Shown: positions 1 to 8,435 of the stretch, one piece after another | Numbering within the stretch: the stretch's first letter is position 1 | Layout: each line of letters begins with the position of its first letter | NCBI RefSeq assembly: GCF_018401815.1 | Contig: NZ_JAGYKG010000006.1 | Span: 141,182 to 205,181 of the forward strand | Direction: 5' to 3' | From: Nonlabens sp. | GTDB lineage: Bacteria > Bacteroidota > Bacteroidia > Flavobacteriales > Flavobacteriaceae | DNA length: 64,000 nt | Translations under genes and position numbers: made by a program | Notes under the pieces: model-generated | Databases searched by the model: none | The model's input: only the letters and a program-made list of their open reading frames with translations | What the model was told of the DNA's origin: nothing

Positions 1-1
1 T

Positions 2-394
2 GGTAACAAAATAAGCTATGAAGCAAAACTCAAGTACCAAGATCGAAAATACAGTATAGAATTTGACGAAAACGGCCTTTTAGAAGACGTAGAATTAGAC
101 TCGCGCAAGAGAAGGATCCCTAAAGAAACCCTTTTTAAAATAAGCAAAACATTAGACAGCATTGCTGAAAAATACCGTATCGAAAAAGTACAAGAACAAT
201 ATGTAGCAGGAGATCAAAATAGCCAACAAATACAACAAAAAATAGCTCGAGACAGTCTTGATAATTACGAGTTGATTGTTGCGTTTAAGGACAAACGGAA
301 GATCTACCGCAAAGAATTCCTATTTGATAAAAAAGGAAAATTTATAAGTCAACGCGACATCAAAAGACTAGAATATGACTTTTTATTATTCTAG
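2..394 (+). CDS. C-terminal part of a PepSY-like / beta-lactamase-inhibitor-like protein (partial at window edge)
   Basis: An open frame enters from the left edge and ends in TAG. The 130 visible residues are charged and contain two similar units of the type 'KYQDRKYSIEFDENGLLEDV' and 'YELIVAFKDKRKIYRKEFLF', each pairing a short beta hairpin with a helix. This resembles PepSY-like periplasmic proteins of Bacteroidetes, but I assign that only from the pattern. The 3' end overlaps the start of the DUF2490 gene by 20 bp, so the two are very likely co-transcribed. The N-terminus and any signal peptide lie outside the window. Confidence 0.6.
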   Translation, partial: GNKISYEAKLKYQDRKYSIEFDENGLLEDVELDSRKRRIPKETLFKISKTLDSIAEKYRIEKVQEQYVAGDQNSQQIQQKIARDSLDNYELIVAFKDKRKIYRKEFLFDKKGKFISQRDIKRLEYDFLLF

Positions 395-1043
395 ACTCTT
401 CCTTTTTTTATGGGTTCCATTCATTTCATTTTCTCAAATTACAGACGATGTCATCGTAGAGCCTTCCTTAAATATATCCTGGCATAATAATGCCCGATGG
501 AGTTTTAACACCGCTATTTCTGAGCGTAACCGTACGCAAGGTTCTTTTGAAGCACTGCACATTCAAGCATCTCAATTTGCTAGTTATGAAGTAGGCTTTT
601 ACTCGCAGCTAGGAGTAGGAGTCATGTATAGAGAGCTGTTTGATGACCTCAGACCAGAAGAAGTAAGGTTTTCAGAACAATATGTGTATACGAGAAAATA
701 CAACGCCTTAAAAATAGCACACCGATTAAGATGGGATCAGCGGCTAAGAGGAGATCGTACGACGCATAGATGGCGCTATCGTTTTTCTAGTTCCTTACCC
801 TTAAACGGTTTTGCTACAGATGCATCAGAATTTTATCTTACCGCAAGCCTAGAAACACTTTTCATTGCAGAGCGCGATCAGCGTCCAGGCTACGATCAGC
901 GGTTTTCTTTAGGAATCGGAAAACAACTCAGCAATCAACTGAAATTACAATTCGTTACTACTTACCGACTGGAAGATTTTACAGCACATACAGATCGGTT
1001 GTTGTTTTTAAACATAGGGGGTATTATGCTATTTTATAAATAG
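375..1043 (+). CDS. DUF2490 family outer-membrane protein
   Basis: A 222-residue protein with an N-terminal signal peptide (hydrophobic residues 7-20, probable cleavage after FSQ). The rest is made of alternating beta strands such as 'RWSFNTAISERN' and 'YVYTRKYNALKIAHRLRWDQR', ending in an aromatic strand (GGIMLFYK). That pattern fits a small outer-membrane beta barrel of the DUF2490 family, which is common in Flavobacteriia and has no known function. It overlaps the upstream PepSY-like gene and is followed by convergent aat. The family call rests on strand pattern and the RL/RWDQR motif. Confidence 0.7.
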   Translation: MTFYYSRLFLFLWVPFISFSQITDDVIVEPSLNISWHNNARWSFNTAISERNRTQGSFEALHIQASQFASYEVGFYSQLGVGVMYRELFDDLRPEEVRFSEQYVYTRKYNALKIAHRLRWDQRLRGDRTTHRWRYRFSSSLPLNGFATDASEFYLTASLETLFIAERDQRPGYDQRFSLGIGKQLSNQLKLQFVTTYRLEDFTAHTDRLLFLNIGGIMLFYK

Positions 1044-1186
1044 GCTATCCTCAAAAAGGGGGGCACTGATTTTTTGGTCAACCTAGTATCCACAGGATTA
1101 GAGGTGGCACTGAGCCTGTAACAATACAAGTGATAGCAAGTATAAAGGTGCAAGCGGTAACAAGAGATTAAAGCTAAGTCATGGTA

Positions 1187-1834
1187 CTAGCTCAAATAAC
1201 TTAAAAACACTTCTCGATCTATCTCTACCGCACCTAGGCGATCTAAATGATCGTTATATACTTGAGCGTCTATAAGCTGGTAATCTAAAGCTTGTAATTT
1301 TTCTACTAAATACATTAAAGCAATTTTACTCGCATCAGTAGCTAGTGAGAACATGCTTTCTCCACAAAAAATGCCTTTATCTTTTAAATCTATTCCGTAC
1401 AGCCCGCCTACGAGCTCATTATCTTTAAAAACCTCCATACTTTTTGCATGACCAGATTCATGCAGTTGGGCATAAGCTTCCAGCATCTCTTTATTGATCC
1501 AGGTACCGTCTTGGTCGTTTCTAGGCAGGTTACCACAATGTTTCATAACAGTGGTAAAGCATGTGTTCTCTCGCACTTCATAACCCCGATTGCGCTGGCT
1601 TTGCCGCATGGATTTGGTAATGTGCATGGGAGAGTTGGATTTCAAATTAAAAATCATTCGAGGATCTGGGCTCCACCAGCAGATAGGCTCTCCATCATTG
1701 TACCATGGAAAGAATCCAGAATGATAAGCAAGAAGCAATCTTTCTTGGCTTAAATCACCACCTATAGCAGCAAGTCCATGTTCTGGAGCGCTGCTAGGAT
1801 CGGGAAAAATTAAAGATTCGTTTAATAAATACAA
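1187..1834 (-). CDS. aat: Leucyl/phenylalanyl-tRNA--protein transferase
   Basis: Aat transfers Leu or Phe from aminoacyl-tRNA to proteins with N-terminal Arg or Lys, creating N-degrons read by ClpS/ClpAP in the cytoplasm. The 215-residue length is normal. Diagnostic segments are present: GGDLS near residue 26, GFFPWYNDGEPICWWSPDPR at residues 40-59, and a C-terminal block GIFCGESMF followed by a YQLIDAQVYNDHLDRLG stretch. The gene stands alone, convergent with the DUF2490 gene and divergent from the candidate small RNA just beyond its start. No operon partner is visible. Confidence 0.95.
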   Translation of the reverse strand: MYLLNESLIFPDPSSAPEHGLAAIGGDLSQERLLLAYHSGFFPWYNDGEPICWWSPDPRMIFNLKSNSPMHITKSMRQSQRNRGYEVRENTCFTTVMKHCGNLPRNDQDGTWINKEMLEAYAQLHESGHAKSMEVFKDNELVGGLYGIDLKDKGIFCGESMFSLATDASKIALMYLVEKLQALDYQLIDAQVYNDHLDRLGAVEIDREVFLSYLS

Positions 1835-1852
1835 TAGAAATTGTGAATTAAG

Positions 1853-1884
1853 TTTGGAAATGGCCCTAAATTTACTAATCTTTG
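1853..1884 (+). promoter_or_regulatory. Bacteroidetes-type promoter of a candidate small RNA
   Basis: TTTG at the -33 position is followed after 19 nt by TAATCTTTG. This matches the Bacteroidetes consensus TTTG-N19-TAnnTTTG except for one extra base in the -7 element. No coding region follows on this strand; a hairpin-rich stretch with a terminator does. Confidence 0.5.
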
Positions 1885-1887
1885 AAT

Positions 1888-1997
1888 AGTCTTCAAATTT
1901 AAATTTATTTTCATCATTGCTTTTTTTTGAGTTTGTTTGAAGACTGACCTATTAAAATGAAAATCCCAATCTTGAGAAAGTTGGGATTTTTTATTTT
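1888..1997 (+). ncRNA. Candidate small RNA with own promoter and terminator
   Basis: About 105 nt between a promoter-like site and an intrinsic terminator, with no open frame. The transcript would start in a 10-bp perfect stem (AGTCTTCAAA at 1888-1897 pairing with TTTGAAGACT at 1936-1945) enclosing an A/T-rich loop with a run of eight T. It would end in a second 10-bp stem (AAAATCCCAA/TTGGGATTTT) followed by T residues. I do not recognise an Rfam family. It could instead be only a hairpin plus the terminator of an unseen transcript. Confidence 0.4.
1960..1997 (+). terminator. Intrinsic terminator
   Basis: A perfect 10-bp stem, AAAATCCCAA (1960-1969) with TTGGGATTTT (1981-1990), and an 11-nt loop, followed by a T-rich tract. 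It terminates the candidate small RNA on the plus strand. Confidence 0.75.
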
Positions 1998-2045
1998 TAA
2001 TATCCTAACACTATTATTCATAGCTATGAATCCATATTAAATGTA

Positions 2046-2076
2046 AAAAGCAGCAAAAAATTTTCTTGCTGCTTTT
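2046..2076 (-). terminator. Intrinsic terminator of the DUF3127/flavin reductase unit
   Basis: Ten-base arms AAAAGCAGCA and TGCTGCTTTT flank an 11-nt A/T loop. On the minus strand the stem ends in a T run, placing it about 140 nt after the DUF3127 stop codon. Confidence 0.55.
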
Positions 2077-2087
2077 GCAAATACTTA

Positions 2088-2175
2088 TCTCACACTGAGC
2101 TTGTCGAAGTGCGACTTAGGATAGGTTCTTTAGATGCTATTATTGTCTTCGACAGACCCGTATTGAGTTGATCGA
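2088..2175. repeat. Intergenic repeat with GAGCTTGTCGAAG core
   Basis: This segment contains CACTGAGCTTGTCGAAGTGC and, in opposite orientation, TCTTCGACAGACC about 45 nt later. A near copy (CTGAGCCTGTCGAAGT) lies inside the histidine kinase gene near 25,937-25,952. It looks like a dispersed palindromic intergenic element of the kind common in Bacteroidetes. Confidence 0.45.
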
Positions 2176-2211
2176 ATACCTAGACGGACCTTGAATATTT
2201 AAATCAGTTAC

Positions 2212-2589
2212 CTAAAAAGGCAAGTCATCATGATCTTCATTCTTGGTATTGGATACCGGCTCGTACTCATCAAATGGAGGTACTTCTGTTGCACCTGATG
2301 TTGGTGTGGCTGCACTTGCTTTTTCAATTCTCCATCCTGCGATAGAGTTGAAATATTTTGTTTCTCCTTGTGGTGATTGCCATTCACGACCTCTTAAGTT
2401 GATGCCTATTTTTACAGGTTCACCTACGTTAAATGCATCTAATAAGCTCGTTTTATCCTGCACAAACTCTATCATTAAGTGTTGCGGGTACTGCTCTTCG
2501 GTAGTTACTACCAGTTCACGTTTTTGAAAACCATTGGAACCAAAACTTTTGGTTTCTCCTATCAATTTAATTTTTCCTAATACTTCCAT
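2212..2589 (-). CDS. DUF3127 domain protein (OB-fold-like, ssDNA-binding-protein-like)
   Basis: A 125-residue cytoplasmic protein. Residues 1-90 match the DUF3127 pattern: 'MEVLGKIKLIGETKSFGSNG' then FQKRELVV, a strand-rich centre, and LRGREWQSPQGETKYFNSI. This has the look of a small OB fold. The tail (residues 92-125) is disordered and acidic and ends in DDLPF, much like the acidic tip of SSB proteins, which binds partner proteins. A role at single-stranded nucleic acid is therefore plausible, but it is inference. The stop of the flavin reductase gene lies three bases upstream of its start, so the two are one operon. Confidence 0.75.
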   Translation of the reverse strand: MEVLGKIKLIGETKSFGSNGFQKRELVVTTEEQYPQHLMIEFVQDKTSLLDAFNVGEPVKIGINLRGREWQSPQGETKYFNSIAGWRIEKASAATPTSGATEVPPFDEYEPVSNTKNEDHDDLPF

Positions 2590-2592
2590 AGT

Positions 2593-3465
2593 CTATAATA
2601 ATAAATAGTTCCACGCAGCCAGGAGTTCCCCTTTTGCGATGAGCTCTTTAGCTCGATTGTGTTTATCTGTTGTAGAGAGGTTGAATAAGTGTTCCGCTTT
2701 CGCGAAAGCGAGCACTTCTTGCTGCTCTGGTACTCGTTCTATATTTCCTAGTTGACCAAGATCGTTTCCGGTAAGAATATCGCTTTTTCTCGCATGTTCT
2801 GGTAGTGCATCAACGCCTACTCCTAGAGTTGCCAAAGGTTTAGGAACCTCAAACATAGCGTCTTTAGAACGGCAGTACCAGTCACCACCCATTCTTGCTA
2901 CTGTATCGATTTTAAAAGGATCAATCTTGTTATCAGCATCGAGAACGTTATCATTCACATGTACCATAACCACTTCACAAATGATGAGATTACCTGCGCC
3001 ACCTTCCTGACCTAATTCTACGATTTCTTTTACCTTACACTCAAATTGTACAGGGCTTTCTGCTACTCGAGGAGGTGCGACTAGATCACTTTTTACAGCG
3101 GTCAAACCAGCTTTTTCAAATTCATTGACACCTTCTGCATACTCAGTACTCGACAACGACATTTGTTGAACAATGTCATAGTTTACGATATTGATGACCA
3201 CTTCTCCAGTAGCTTTGGCATTCAACAAGGTGTGTTTTACCGAGTTGTCTCGTACCCGTCGCGCAGGAGAAAAGATCATCACTGGCGGGTTGGCACTAAA
3301 AACATTAAAAAAGGAATAGGGTGATAAGTTCACCTTGCCATGTGCATCCACAGTACTAGCAAAAGCAATAGGCCGCGGTTGCACGGCTCCTAGCATAATG
3401 CCATGGAGTTGAGCTGTTTCTATGTCTTTAGGATTGAGTTTCAAGGCTTTTTTGATAAGATACAA
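2593..3465 (-). CDS. Flavin reductase family protein (FMN-binding split barrel)
   Basis: A 290-residue protein. Residues 20-200 form a flavin reductase-like split barrel with the typical opening AVQPRPIAFASTVDAHGKVN-LSPYSFFNVFSANPP, where the Ser/Asn-rich loop contacts FMN. Such proteins reduce flavin or act as FMN-dependent oxidoreductases in the cytoplasm; the substrate cannot be read from sequence. The C-terminal third (about 200-290) is an added helical tail typical of the long flavobacterial form. It carries the peptide AFAKA, encoded by a copy of the iterated palindrome. It lies directly upstream of the DUF3127 gene. Confidence 0.85.
   Translation of the reverse strand: MYLIKKALKLNPKDIETAQLHGIMLGAVQPRPIAFASTVDAHGKVNLSPYSFFNVFSANPPVMIFSPARRVRDNSVKHTLLNAKATGEVVINIVNYDIVQQMSLSSTEYAEGVNEFEKAGLTAVKSDLVAPPRVAESPVQFECKVKEIVELGQEGGAGNLIICEVVMVHVNDNVLDADNKIDPFKIDTVARMGGDWYCRSKDAMFEVPKPLATLGVGVDALPEHARKSDILTGNDLGQLGNIERVPEQQEVLAFAKAEHLFNLSTTDKHNRAKELIAKGELLAAWNYLLL
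2695..2710. repeat. Iterated palindrome CGCTTTCGCGAAAGCG, copy 1
   Basis: A perfect 16-bp palindrome inside the flavin reductase gene, read there as AFAKA. Further copies are at 5444, 11525, 12676 (degenerate), 18983 (first base T), 22456 (last base C), 28109, 30387, 49389 (one mismatch) and 52843. Confidence 0.9.
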
Positions 3466-3558
3466 AGGTAAGATTTAAAGAATAGAATTTAGAATAATGT
3501 TTTTAAAATGATGAACTACTCCAAAGGGGAAGTTTTTGATGGGAATCTTTGAACATAG

Positions 3559-3714
3559 AAGCGGGCATTCCTCAATTATTTTGGCAATCCTATCGGAGTT
3601 GATCCAACTGCTCCTGGCATAGCCTCATGGGTAACGCATCAAAATACATCTATGTCAAGTTTAAAAGAAACCTATCCTTTGAGCATAGGAAACATTTTCC
3701 TGCTTTTTCCTTAA
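3559..3714 (+). other. Short open stretch, possible gene remnant
   Basis: A stop-to-stop frame of 51 codons without a clear start, reading in part NYFGNPIGVDPTAPGIASWV and ending 30 nt before the M28 peptidase start. The composition is protein-like but I recognise no family. It may be the end of a lost gene or chance. It argues that the peptidase does not begin upstream of 3714. Confidence 0.2.
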
Positions 3715-3743
3715 CTTTCCGACTCTGCAAAAACCAACCAAAC

Positions 3744-6137
3744 ATGAGACCTAAATCTCACCTCACTTCAGCCTTCTCATTTCTAGTTATTATTTTGATG
3801 ATTTGGTATGCCTTTCAAAGACAGACCCCATCTTCTCAAGTAAAAGAGAATTTACCAACGACTGAATGGTCTACTGCTAGAGCATTGCAACATGTAAAAG
3901 CCATGTCTTTAAAACCACATTATGTAGGAAGTAAAGCTCATGATAACGTCAGAGATTATATAAAGGGTGAACTCCAAAAAATGGGACTGGAAGTTTCCAC
4001 ACAAAAAGGCTATGACATCAGTAGCAACGGGAACATGTCTGAACCAGAAAACATTATAGCTCGTATCAAAGGGACCGATGCTTCTAATAAAGCATTAGTG
4101 TTATTAAGTCATTATGACAGTGACCCACACTCCAGCAAAGGAGCTAGCGATGCGGCAAGTGGCGTGGCGACAATTCTGGAAGGAGTAAGAGCTTTTCTAG
4201 CACAAAACAAACTGCCTAAAAACGATGTGATTATATGTTTTACAGACGGTGAAGAACTAGGACTTAACGGTGCCAGCCTTTTTGTAAGAGAACATCCCTG
4301 GGCAAAAAATGTAGGTTGTGCACTGAACTTTGAAGCTCGCGGTAGTGGTGGACCTAGCTATATGCTGGTGGAGACAAATGGCGGTAATCGCAAGATGATA
4401 GAAGAATTTATGGCAGCTGGAACAGATTATCCAGTGGCACATTCGCTCGCATACAGCATTTATCAAATGATTCCTAACAGCACAGATCTTACGGCTTTTA
4501 GGCAAGAGGGCAATATCAACGGTCTCAATTTTGCATTTATAGGAGACCATTTTGATTACCATACCGAGTTGGATAATTACGAACGGCTGGACCGAAATAC
4601 CCTAGCACACCAAGGTTCTTATTTGATGCCTTTGTTGATTCACTTTAGCGACTTAGACATGACCGATGGACTGATGGTAGAAAAAGGAGACGACCTGGTG
4701 TACTTTCCTATGCCCTTGTTTAAAATGCTTAGTTTTCCATTCAGCTGGCTTGCAGCTATGATTATTATAAGCGGTTTGTTATTGCTTTTTTTAATTATCT
4801 TAGGAATACGCAAGAGACGTATTAGTATAAAAGATCTTTTGGCAGGTTTTATACCCTTTTTGGGGAGCCTGATCATCGGTTATTTATGGAGCAACTATGG
4901 TTGGGCAGCTGTCAAGTACAATGATTTTTATATAGATCAACATCATGGTTTTCCGTATAATGGGTACTGGTTGATGGCTACAGCTGCATTTGCCGCTGTG
5001 AGTACTTGCTTTTTCTTGTATCACAAATTTTATCATCGGGATCGCATTGCTAGTTTGAGCGTGGCGCCTTTGTTGGTATTATGGGGGATCTCATTGGCAA
5101 TCGCTTTTCCAGTGGGAAATGCCGGCTTGATTCCAGGGATATATCTAGGTGGTGCCGGTTACTTTGTAGTACCTCTATTTGCTGGATTGATCATGTTGTG
5201 GCTCAATATTTATCAAAAACGACCTAGTTATATTTTATTATTATTACTCGCCGTTCCTGCAATTTTTGTTTTCGCTCCATTTGTAACCGCCTTTACAGTC
5301 GCTTTAGGAATGAGTATTTTATTCGTCTCTGCTGTTTTGAGTACCTTGTTATTTGGTTTGTTGATCCCTATTATAGGGCATTACCGCAAGAAAGGATTGT
5401 TGGCATTTGGCTCGTTGATGGTTGCTTTAGTTTGTTTGTGTTTCGCTTTCGCGAAAGCGGAATACTCACCAACCCAACCCCAACCTACTAGCTTGATCTA
5501 CTTGCAAGACCAAGACGCCAAAACAGCTCAATGGGCCACTTATGACAGTGCCTTATCAGATTGGACCAAGGAAAAAACAGGTAAAAAACCTCAATTAGCT
5601 CGGGAACTGAACGAAAATTCCATCGATTCCAAATACGGCACCGGATTCTCCTATGCGGCAACTGCCGATTATAAAGAATTGGCAGAAGTAAAGATTGAGG
5701 TCATGAGCGACACCGCAGTAAATAGTTTGCGTACTGTAAAATTTAAAGTCAGCAGTGAAAGCATCGTACATCGTTATGAGGTCTTTGCAGATGCTAAATA
5801 TGTATTTGAAAAAGCCGTGGTCAATGGTCTTGAAATTCAAGCTACGGGGAGGACTAAAAAACCATTTGGCAACCGATGGGGAAATCGCATGTTGAGCTAT
5901 TATGTGACCGATAACGCGCCTCTAGAAATGGAGATGACTTTTGACGTTGGTGTAGCACCAGAACTGATCATTTATGCAGCCTCCTTTGATTTATTAGATC
6001 AAAAAGAAATGCAGGTCAGCAAGCGACCGCTGGATCACATGTCCATGCCGTTTGTTTTAAATGATGCGGTGCTTAGAAAAAGAACCCTTTCATTACTTCA
6101 ACAGCAAACCGAAGCAATAAGTGAAAATGTCGAATAA
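3744..6137 (+). CDS. M28 family zinc aminopeptidase with C-terminal membrane domain
   Basis: A 797-residue membrane peptidase. I chose the ATG giving MRPKSHLTSAFSF, because it starts directly with a signal-anchor (residues 10-22). Residues 45-330 are an M28 di-zinc aminopeptidase domain with ligands visible in LSHYDSDPH (His123), GASDAASG (Asp136) and FTDGEELG (Glu170/171). Residues about 345-620 hold eight or so membrane helices, and the last 170 residues form a periplasmic-looking beta domain. This architecture resembles the multi-pass M28 proteases related to eukaryotic Fxna/ERMP1. It carries a palindrome copy (AFAKA). The next gene overlaps its 3' end by 11 bp. Confidence 0.88.
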   Translation: MRPKSHLTSAFSFLVIILMIWYAFQRQTPSSQVKENLPTTEWSTARALQHVKAMSLKPHYVGSKAHDNVRDYIKGELQKMGLEVSTQKGYDISSNGNMSEPENIIARIKGTDASNKALVLLSHYDSDPHSSKGASDAASGVATILEGVRAFLAQNKLPKNDVIICFTDGEELGLNGASLFVREHPWAKNVGCALNFEARGSGGPSYMLVETNGGNRKMIEEFMAAGTDYPVAHSLAYSIYQMIPNSTDLTAFRQEGNINGLNFAFIGDHFDYHTELDNYERLDRNTLAHQGSYLMPLLIHFSDLDMTDGLMVEKGDDLVYFPMPLFKMLSFPFSWLAAMIIISGLLLLFLIILGIRKRRISIKDLLAGFIPFLGSLIIGYLWSNYGWAAVKYNDFYIDQHHGFPYNGYWLMATAAFAAVSTCFFLYHKFYHRDRIASLSVAPLLVLWGISLAIAFPVGNAGLIPGIYLGGAGYFVVPLFAGLIMLWLNIYQKRPSYILLLLLAVPAIFVFAPFVTAFTVALGMSILFVSAVLSTLLFGLLIPIIGHYRKKGLLAFGSLMVALVCLCFAFAKAEYSPTQPQPTSLIYLQDQDAKTAQWATYDSALSDWTKEKTGKKPQLARELNENSIDSKYGTGFSYAATADYKELAEVKIEVMSDTAVNSLRTVKFKVSSESIVHRYEVFADAKYVFEKAVVNGLEIQATGRTKKPFGNRWGNRMLSYYVTDNAPLEMEMTFDVGVAPELIIYAASFDLLDQKEMQVSKRPLDHMSMPFVLNDAVLRKRTLSLLQQQTEAISENVE
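5444..5459. repeat. Iterated palindrome, copy 2
   Basis: A perfect CGCTTTCGCGAAAGCG inside the M28 peptidase gene, read as AFAKA at the end of the last predicted membrane helix. Confidence 0.9.
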
Positions 6138-6900
6138 AATTATAGGAATCTTAGGATGTGGCTGGTTGGGTTATGAGCTTGCTTTACAATTAAAAAAGCA
6201 AGGTTACGAAGTAAGAGGGACATCGAGAACTGATGAAAAGTTACTGCAGCTTTCAGAAAATGGAATCCATGCTTTTAAGATCGACCTTCAAGAAGATAAA
6301 ATCTATGGAGATGTTCAAGGTTTTTTAGAGGGATTGGATGTTTTGGTGATGGACATTCCGCCAGGCTTGCGTCAAAATCCAGAAAGCGATTTTGCCTTTA
6401 GGATCAAGTTGTTCATGAGATTTGTTCAAGCATATGAAATCAACAAGGTTCTTTTCATATCATCCACATCTGTTTTTGAAGATACGGAAGAACTACCTAC
6501 TTATGATGAACATGCACTACCCAATGCCACCAGTAATCATGGTAAAAAAATCAACGCTGCAGAGCAAGTGGTTCAAGAAATGGCATATCAATCTACCATT
6601 ATCAGACCTTGCGGACTGATAGGTGATGATCGGCATCCTATTAAAATGCTGGCAGGAAGAAAAGGAATTAAAAATCCTGAGGCACCCATAAATCTAGTGA
6701 CACGAGATCATGTGAATGCCATTATTATAAAAGTGATCGCAGGCACACTTGATGCGCCAGTAATTCATGCCGTTAGTGAACCACATATAAGGCGAAAAGC
6801 ATATTATCAAAACGCTGCTCAAGAATTTGGGTTAGAAGCTCCGGTTTTTGAGAAGGATGATGGTAGTGTTGGGAAGAAGATTACAACTGTATTTTCTTGA
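6127..6900 (+). CDS. NAD(P)-binding epimerase/SDR family protein
   Basis: A 257-residue Rossmann protein starting with the dinucleotide-binding motif GILGCGWLGYELA (GxGxxG, residues 7-19). It continues with FISSTSVFEDT near residue 112 and RPCGLIGDDRHP near 160. It belongs to the extended SDR/NAD-dependent epimerase group with a reduced C-terminus, similar to YeeD/YbjT-like proteins. The substrate is unknown. The canonical YxxxK is not obvious (NHGKKINAAE at the expected place), so catalysis may be altered. The start codon lies inside the end of the M28 gene, implying co-translation. An in-frame GTG six bases upstream is an alternative start. Confidence 0.8.
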   Translation: MSNKIIGILGCGWLGYELALQLKKQGYEVRGTSRTDEKLLQLSENGIHAFKIDLQEDKIYGDVQGFLEGLDVLVMDIPPGLRQNPESDFAFRIKLFMRFVQAYEINKVLFISSTSVFEDTEELPTYDEHALPNATSNHGKKINAAEQVVQEMAYQSTIIRPCGLIGDDRHPIKMLAGRKGIKNPEAPINLVTRDHVNAIIIKVIAGTLDAPVIHAVSEPHIRRKAYYQNAAQEFGLEAPVFEKDDGSVGKKITTVFS

Positions 6901-6918
6901 ATGAGAAATTACAGATGG

Positions 6919-7043
6919 CTAACACCCAACTGTTAGCTTCCCTCAAGGGAAGACGGTACTAAAAGATTTTAATGATCTTATCGCTTCAGTTTTTTAATTT
7001 GGTTTTCCCTTGAGGGAAATGTCCGCTAGGACAAAGGGTGTTT
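6919..7043. repeat. MITE-like inverted repeat
   Basis: The ends are inverted copies: AACACCC ... TTCCCTCAAGGGAA on the left and TTCCCTTGAGGGAAA ... AAGGGTGTTT on the right, about 90 nt apart. Each arm holds an inner palindrome (TTCCCTCAAGGGAA and TTCCCTTGAGGGAA). There is no coding frame. This is the form of a small non-autonomous palindromic element between the SDR gene and the pbpC remnant. Confidence 0.55.
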
Positions 7044-7322
7044 GCGATGTTTATTTACAACTAGGGATCTATACACTACATTTTTTAGAACAGAATCTAA
7101 TTTCGATCATCCAAAAGGTTTTCATTAATTCTAGCCTTTTCATAACATATTCATGAGATTTTCGCGTTCTTAAAACTCAAAGAATCCGTAGTTTCATTCG
7201 GTGAAAAAGTTCTATTACAAACATAAATTCAAACTCAGCATACGGGATCCTATTGTTGGTTTGGTAAGCGCTATGTTTGTCAGATCAACTGTTTGATGTA
7301 CCTTATTCCACGGTTATAGAAA

Positions 7323-7959
7323 CTAAGGATTGCCGAGCTAGTACTTTTTGATTTGTTCAATAGGTTGCCTACACAAAACTGGTTTGCCCCGCCTTATGAT
7401 GACTTGATCCAGGTACCAACCTGCAACCAATCAGGCTATCTCGCAACCCCATTATGTGAAGTTACAATCCAAAATATTCCTGTAGCAGGAGAAAAGTTTG
7501 CCTCTTGTCCTTTTCATAAATCCATCAACTTAGAACCTACAAAAATCTACCAAGTAAATGCCGATTGTGAGGCTGCCTGGCAACTAGTAACCACCTTCTG
7601 GTTCACGTTGCCGCCGGTGATGTCTTTTACTATGCAAGGTCCAACCCTGCTTATCAAGCCTTACCCGATTACCGAGAGGACTGTGTTCCAGCTAAGGAGG
7701 ATGTGATGATATTTATACAACCCAAACACAATACCACCATCACGCTTACTAAAAATGTAGAAGGCGAGCAAAATAGCGCCATTTTTGAGATTGCTCATAA
7801 GGACAGTGATGCTCAGGTATTTTGGTATATGGGAGATGAGTTTTTAGGCACTACTAAAACTTTCACGATCTTGCTATAGCGGGCAAAAAAGGCAAGCGCC
7901 TGATTACCGCAGTGGATGAAGAGGGCAATGATGTGCGTATTTATGTGGTTTTTGATTGA
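7323..7959 (+). pseudogene. pbpC: C-terminal remnant of penicillin-binding protein 1C
   Basis: The pieces match the end of PbpC, the class A PBP with a C-terminal BiPBP_C domain. Frame one reads VLFDLFNRLP and then GEKFASCPFHKSINLEPTKI, YQVNADCEA and WFTLPPVM. A frame change inside the ...VMSF stretch continues as FYYARSNPAYQALPDYREDC, then FEIAHKDSDAQVFWYMGDEF. A second frame change near 7870 leads to GKKGKRLITAVDEEGNDVRI and a final TGA. The transglycosylase and transpeptidase domains are absent. With at least two frameshifts and no start, this is a dead fragment. Upstream sequence to about 7050 shows nothing recognisable. Confidence 0.85.
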
Positions 7960-8220
7960 TGGTTAAAATCAGTTGTTCTTACCCATAGTGATCTTAAAAC
8001 AATTCTTTCTCCTCTAATTTATCTGGGCAAAATCACATGCTGTTCAAAGCTATTTTTTCTTCTTAAAACGAAGTGCTCTCGAATTTTCGACGGGCTATGG
8101 TGTTATTTAGACCCAAAAATCATCGATTTTTTATCAATCTTTATGAAGGTTGATAGAAAAAGAAAGAGGAAGACCCTGAATTAGGTGATAGCTGGAAAAC
8201 AAAGAGAAATTTGATAGGTA

Positions 8221-8280
8221 TACTGGTCTAGATTCATGAAGATCGAGTCGTTATTCATGAATCTAGACCAGTAGTTTTTG
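8221..8280. terminator. Perfect 20-bp stem-loop
   Basis: The arm TACTGGTCTAGATTCATGAA (8221-8240) pairs perfectly with 8254-8273 across a 13-nt loop, and five T follow shortly after. It is long for a simple terminator and could also be a protein-binding palindrome or the footprint of a mobile element. The flanking 7,960-8,435 interval holds no gene that I can see. Confidence 0.6.
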
Positions 8281-8435
8281 CATGCATTGTCTTTATCTTC
8301 TACATTTAGAATCGCAATCCATATAAAAAACAAAAAATAGAAAAAGTTGTAAAAAAAGAAAAGCTCCTACCAGGTAGAAGCTTTCACAGTCAAAAAACGT
8401 AACACCAATTACTAATTTTTTAACATTATAAAATT

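Noticed and set aside
3627..3743. Upstream ATG extending the M28 peptidase by 39 residues
   Set aside because: The extension has no domain or signal and would bury the clean signal-anchor that starts at 3744.
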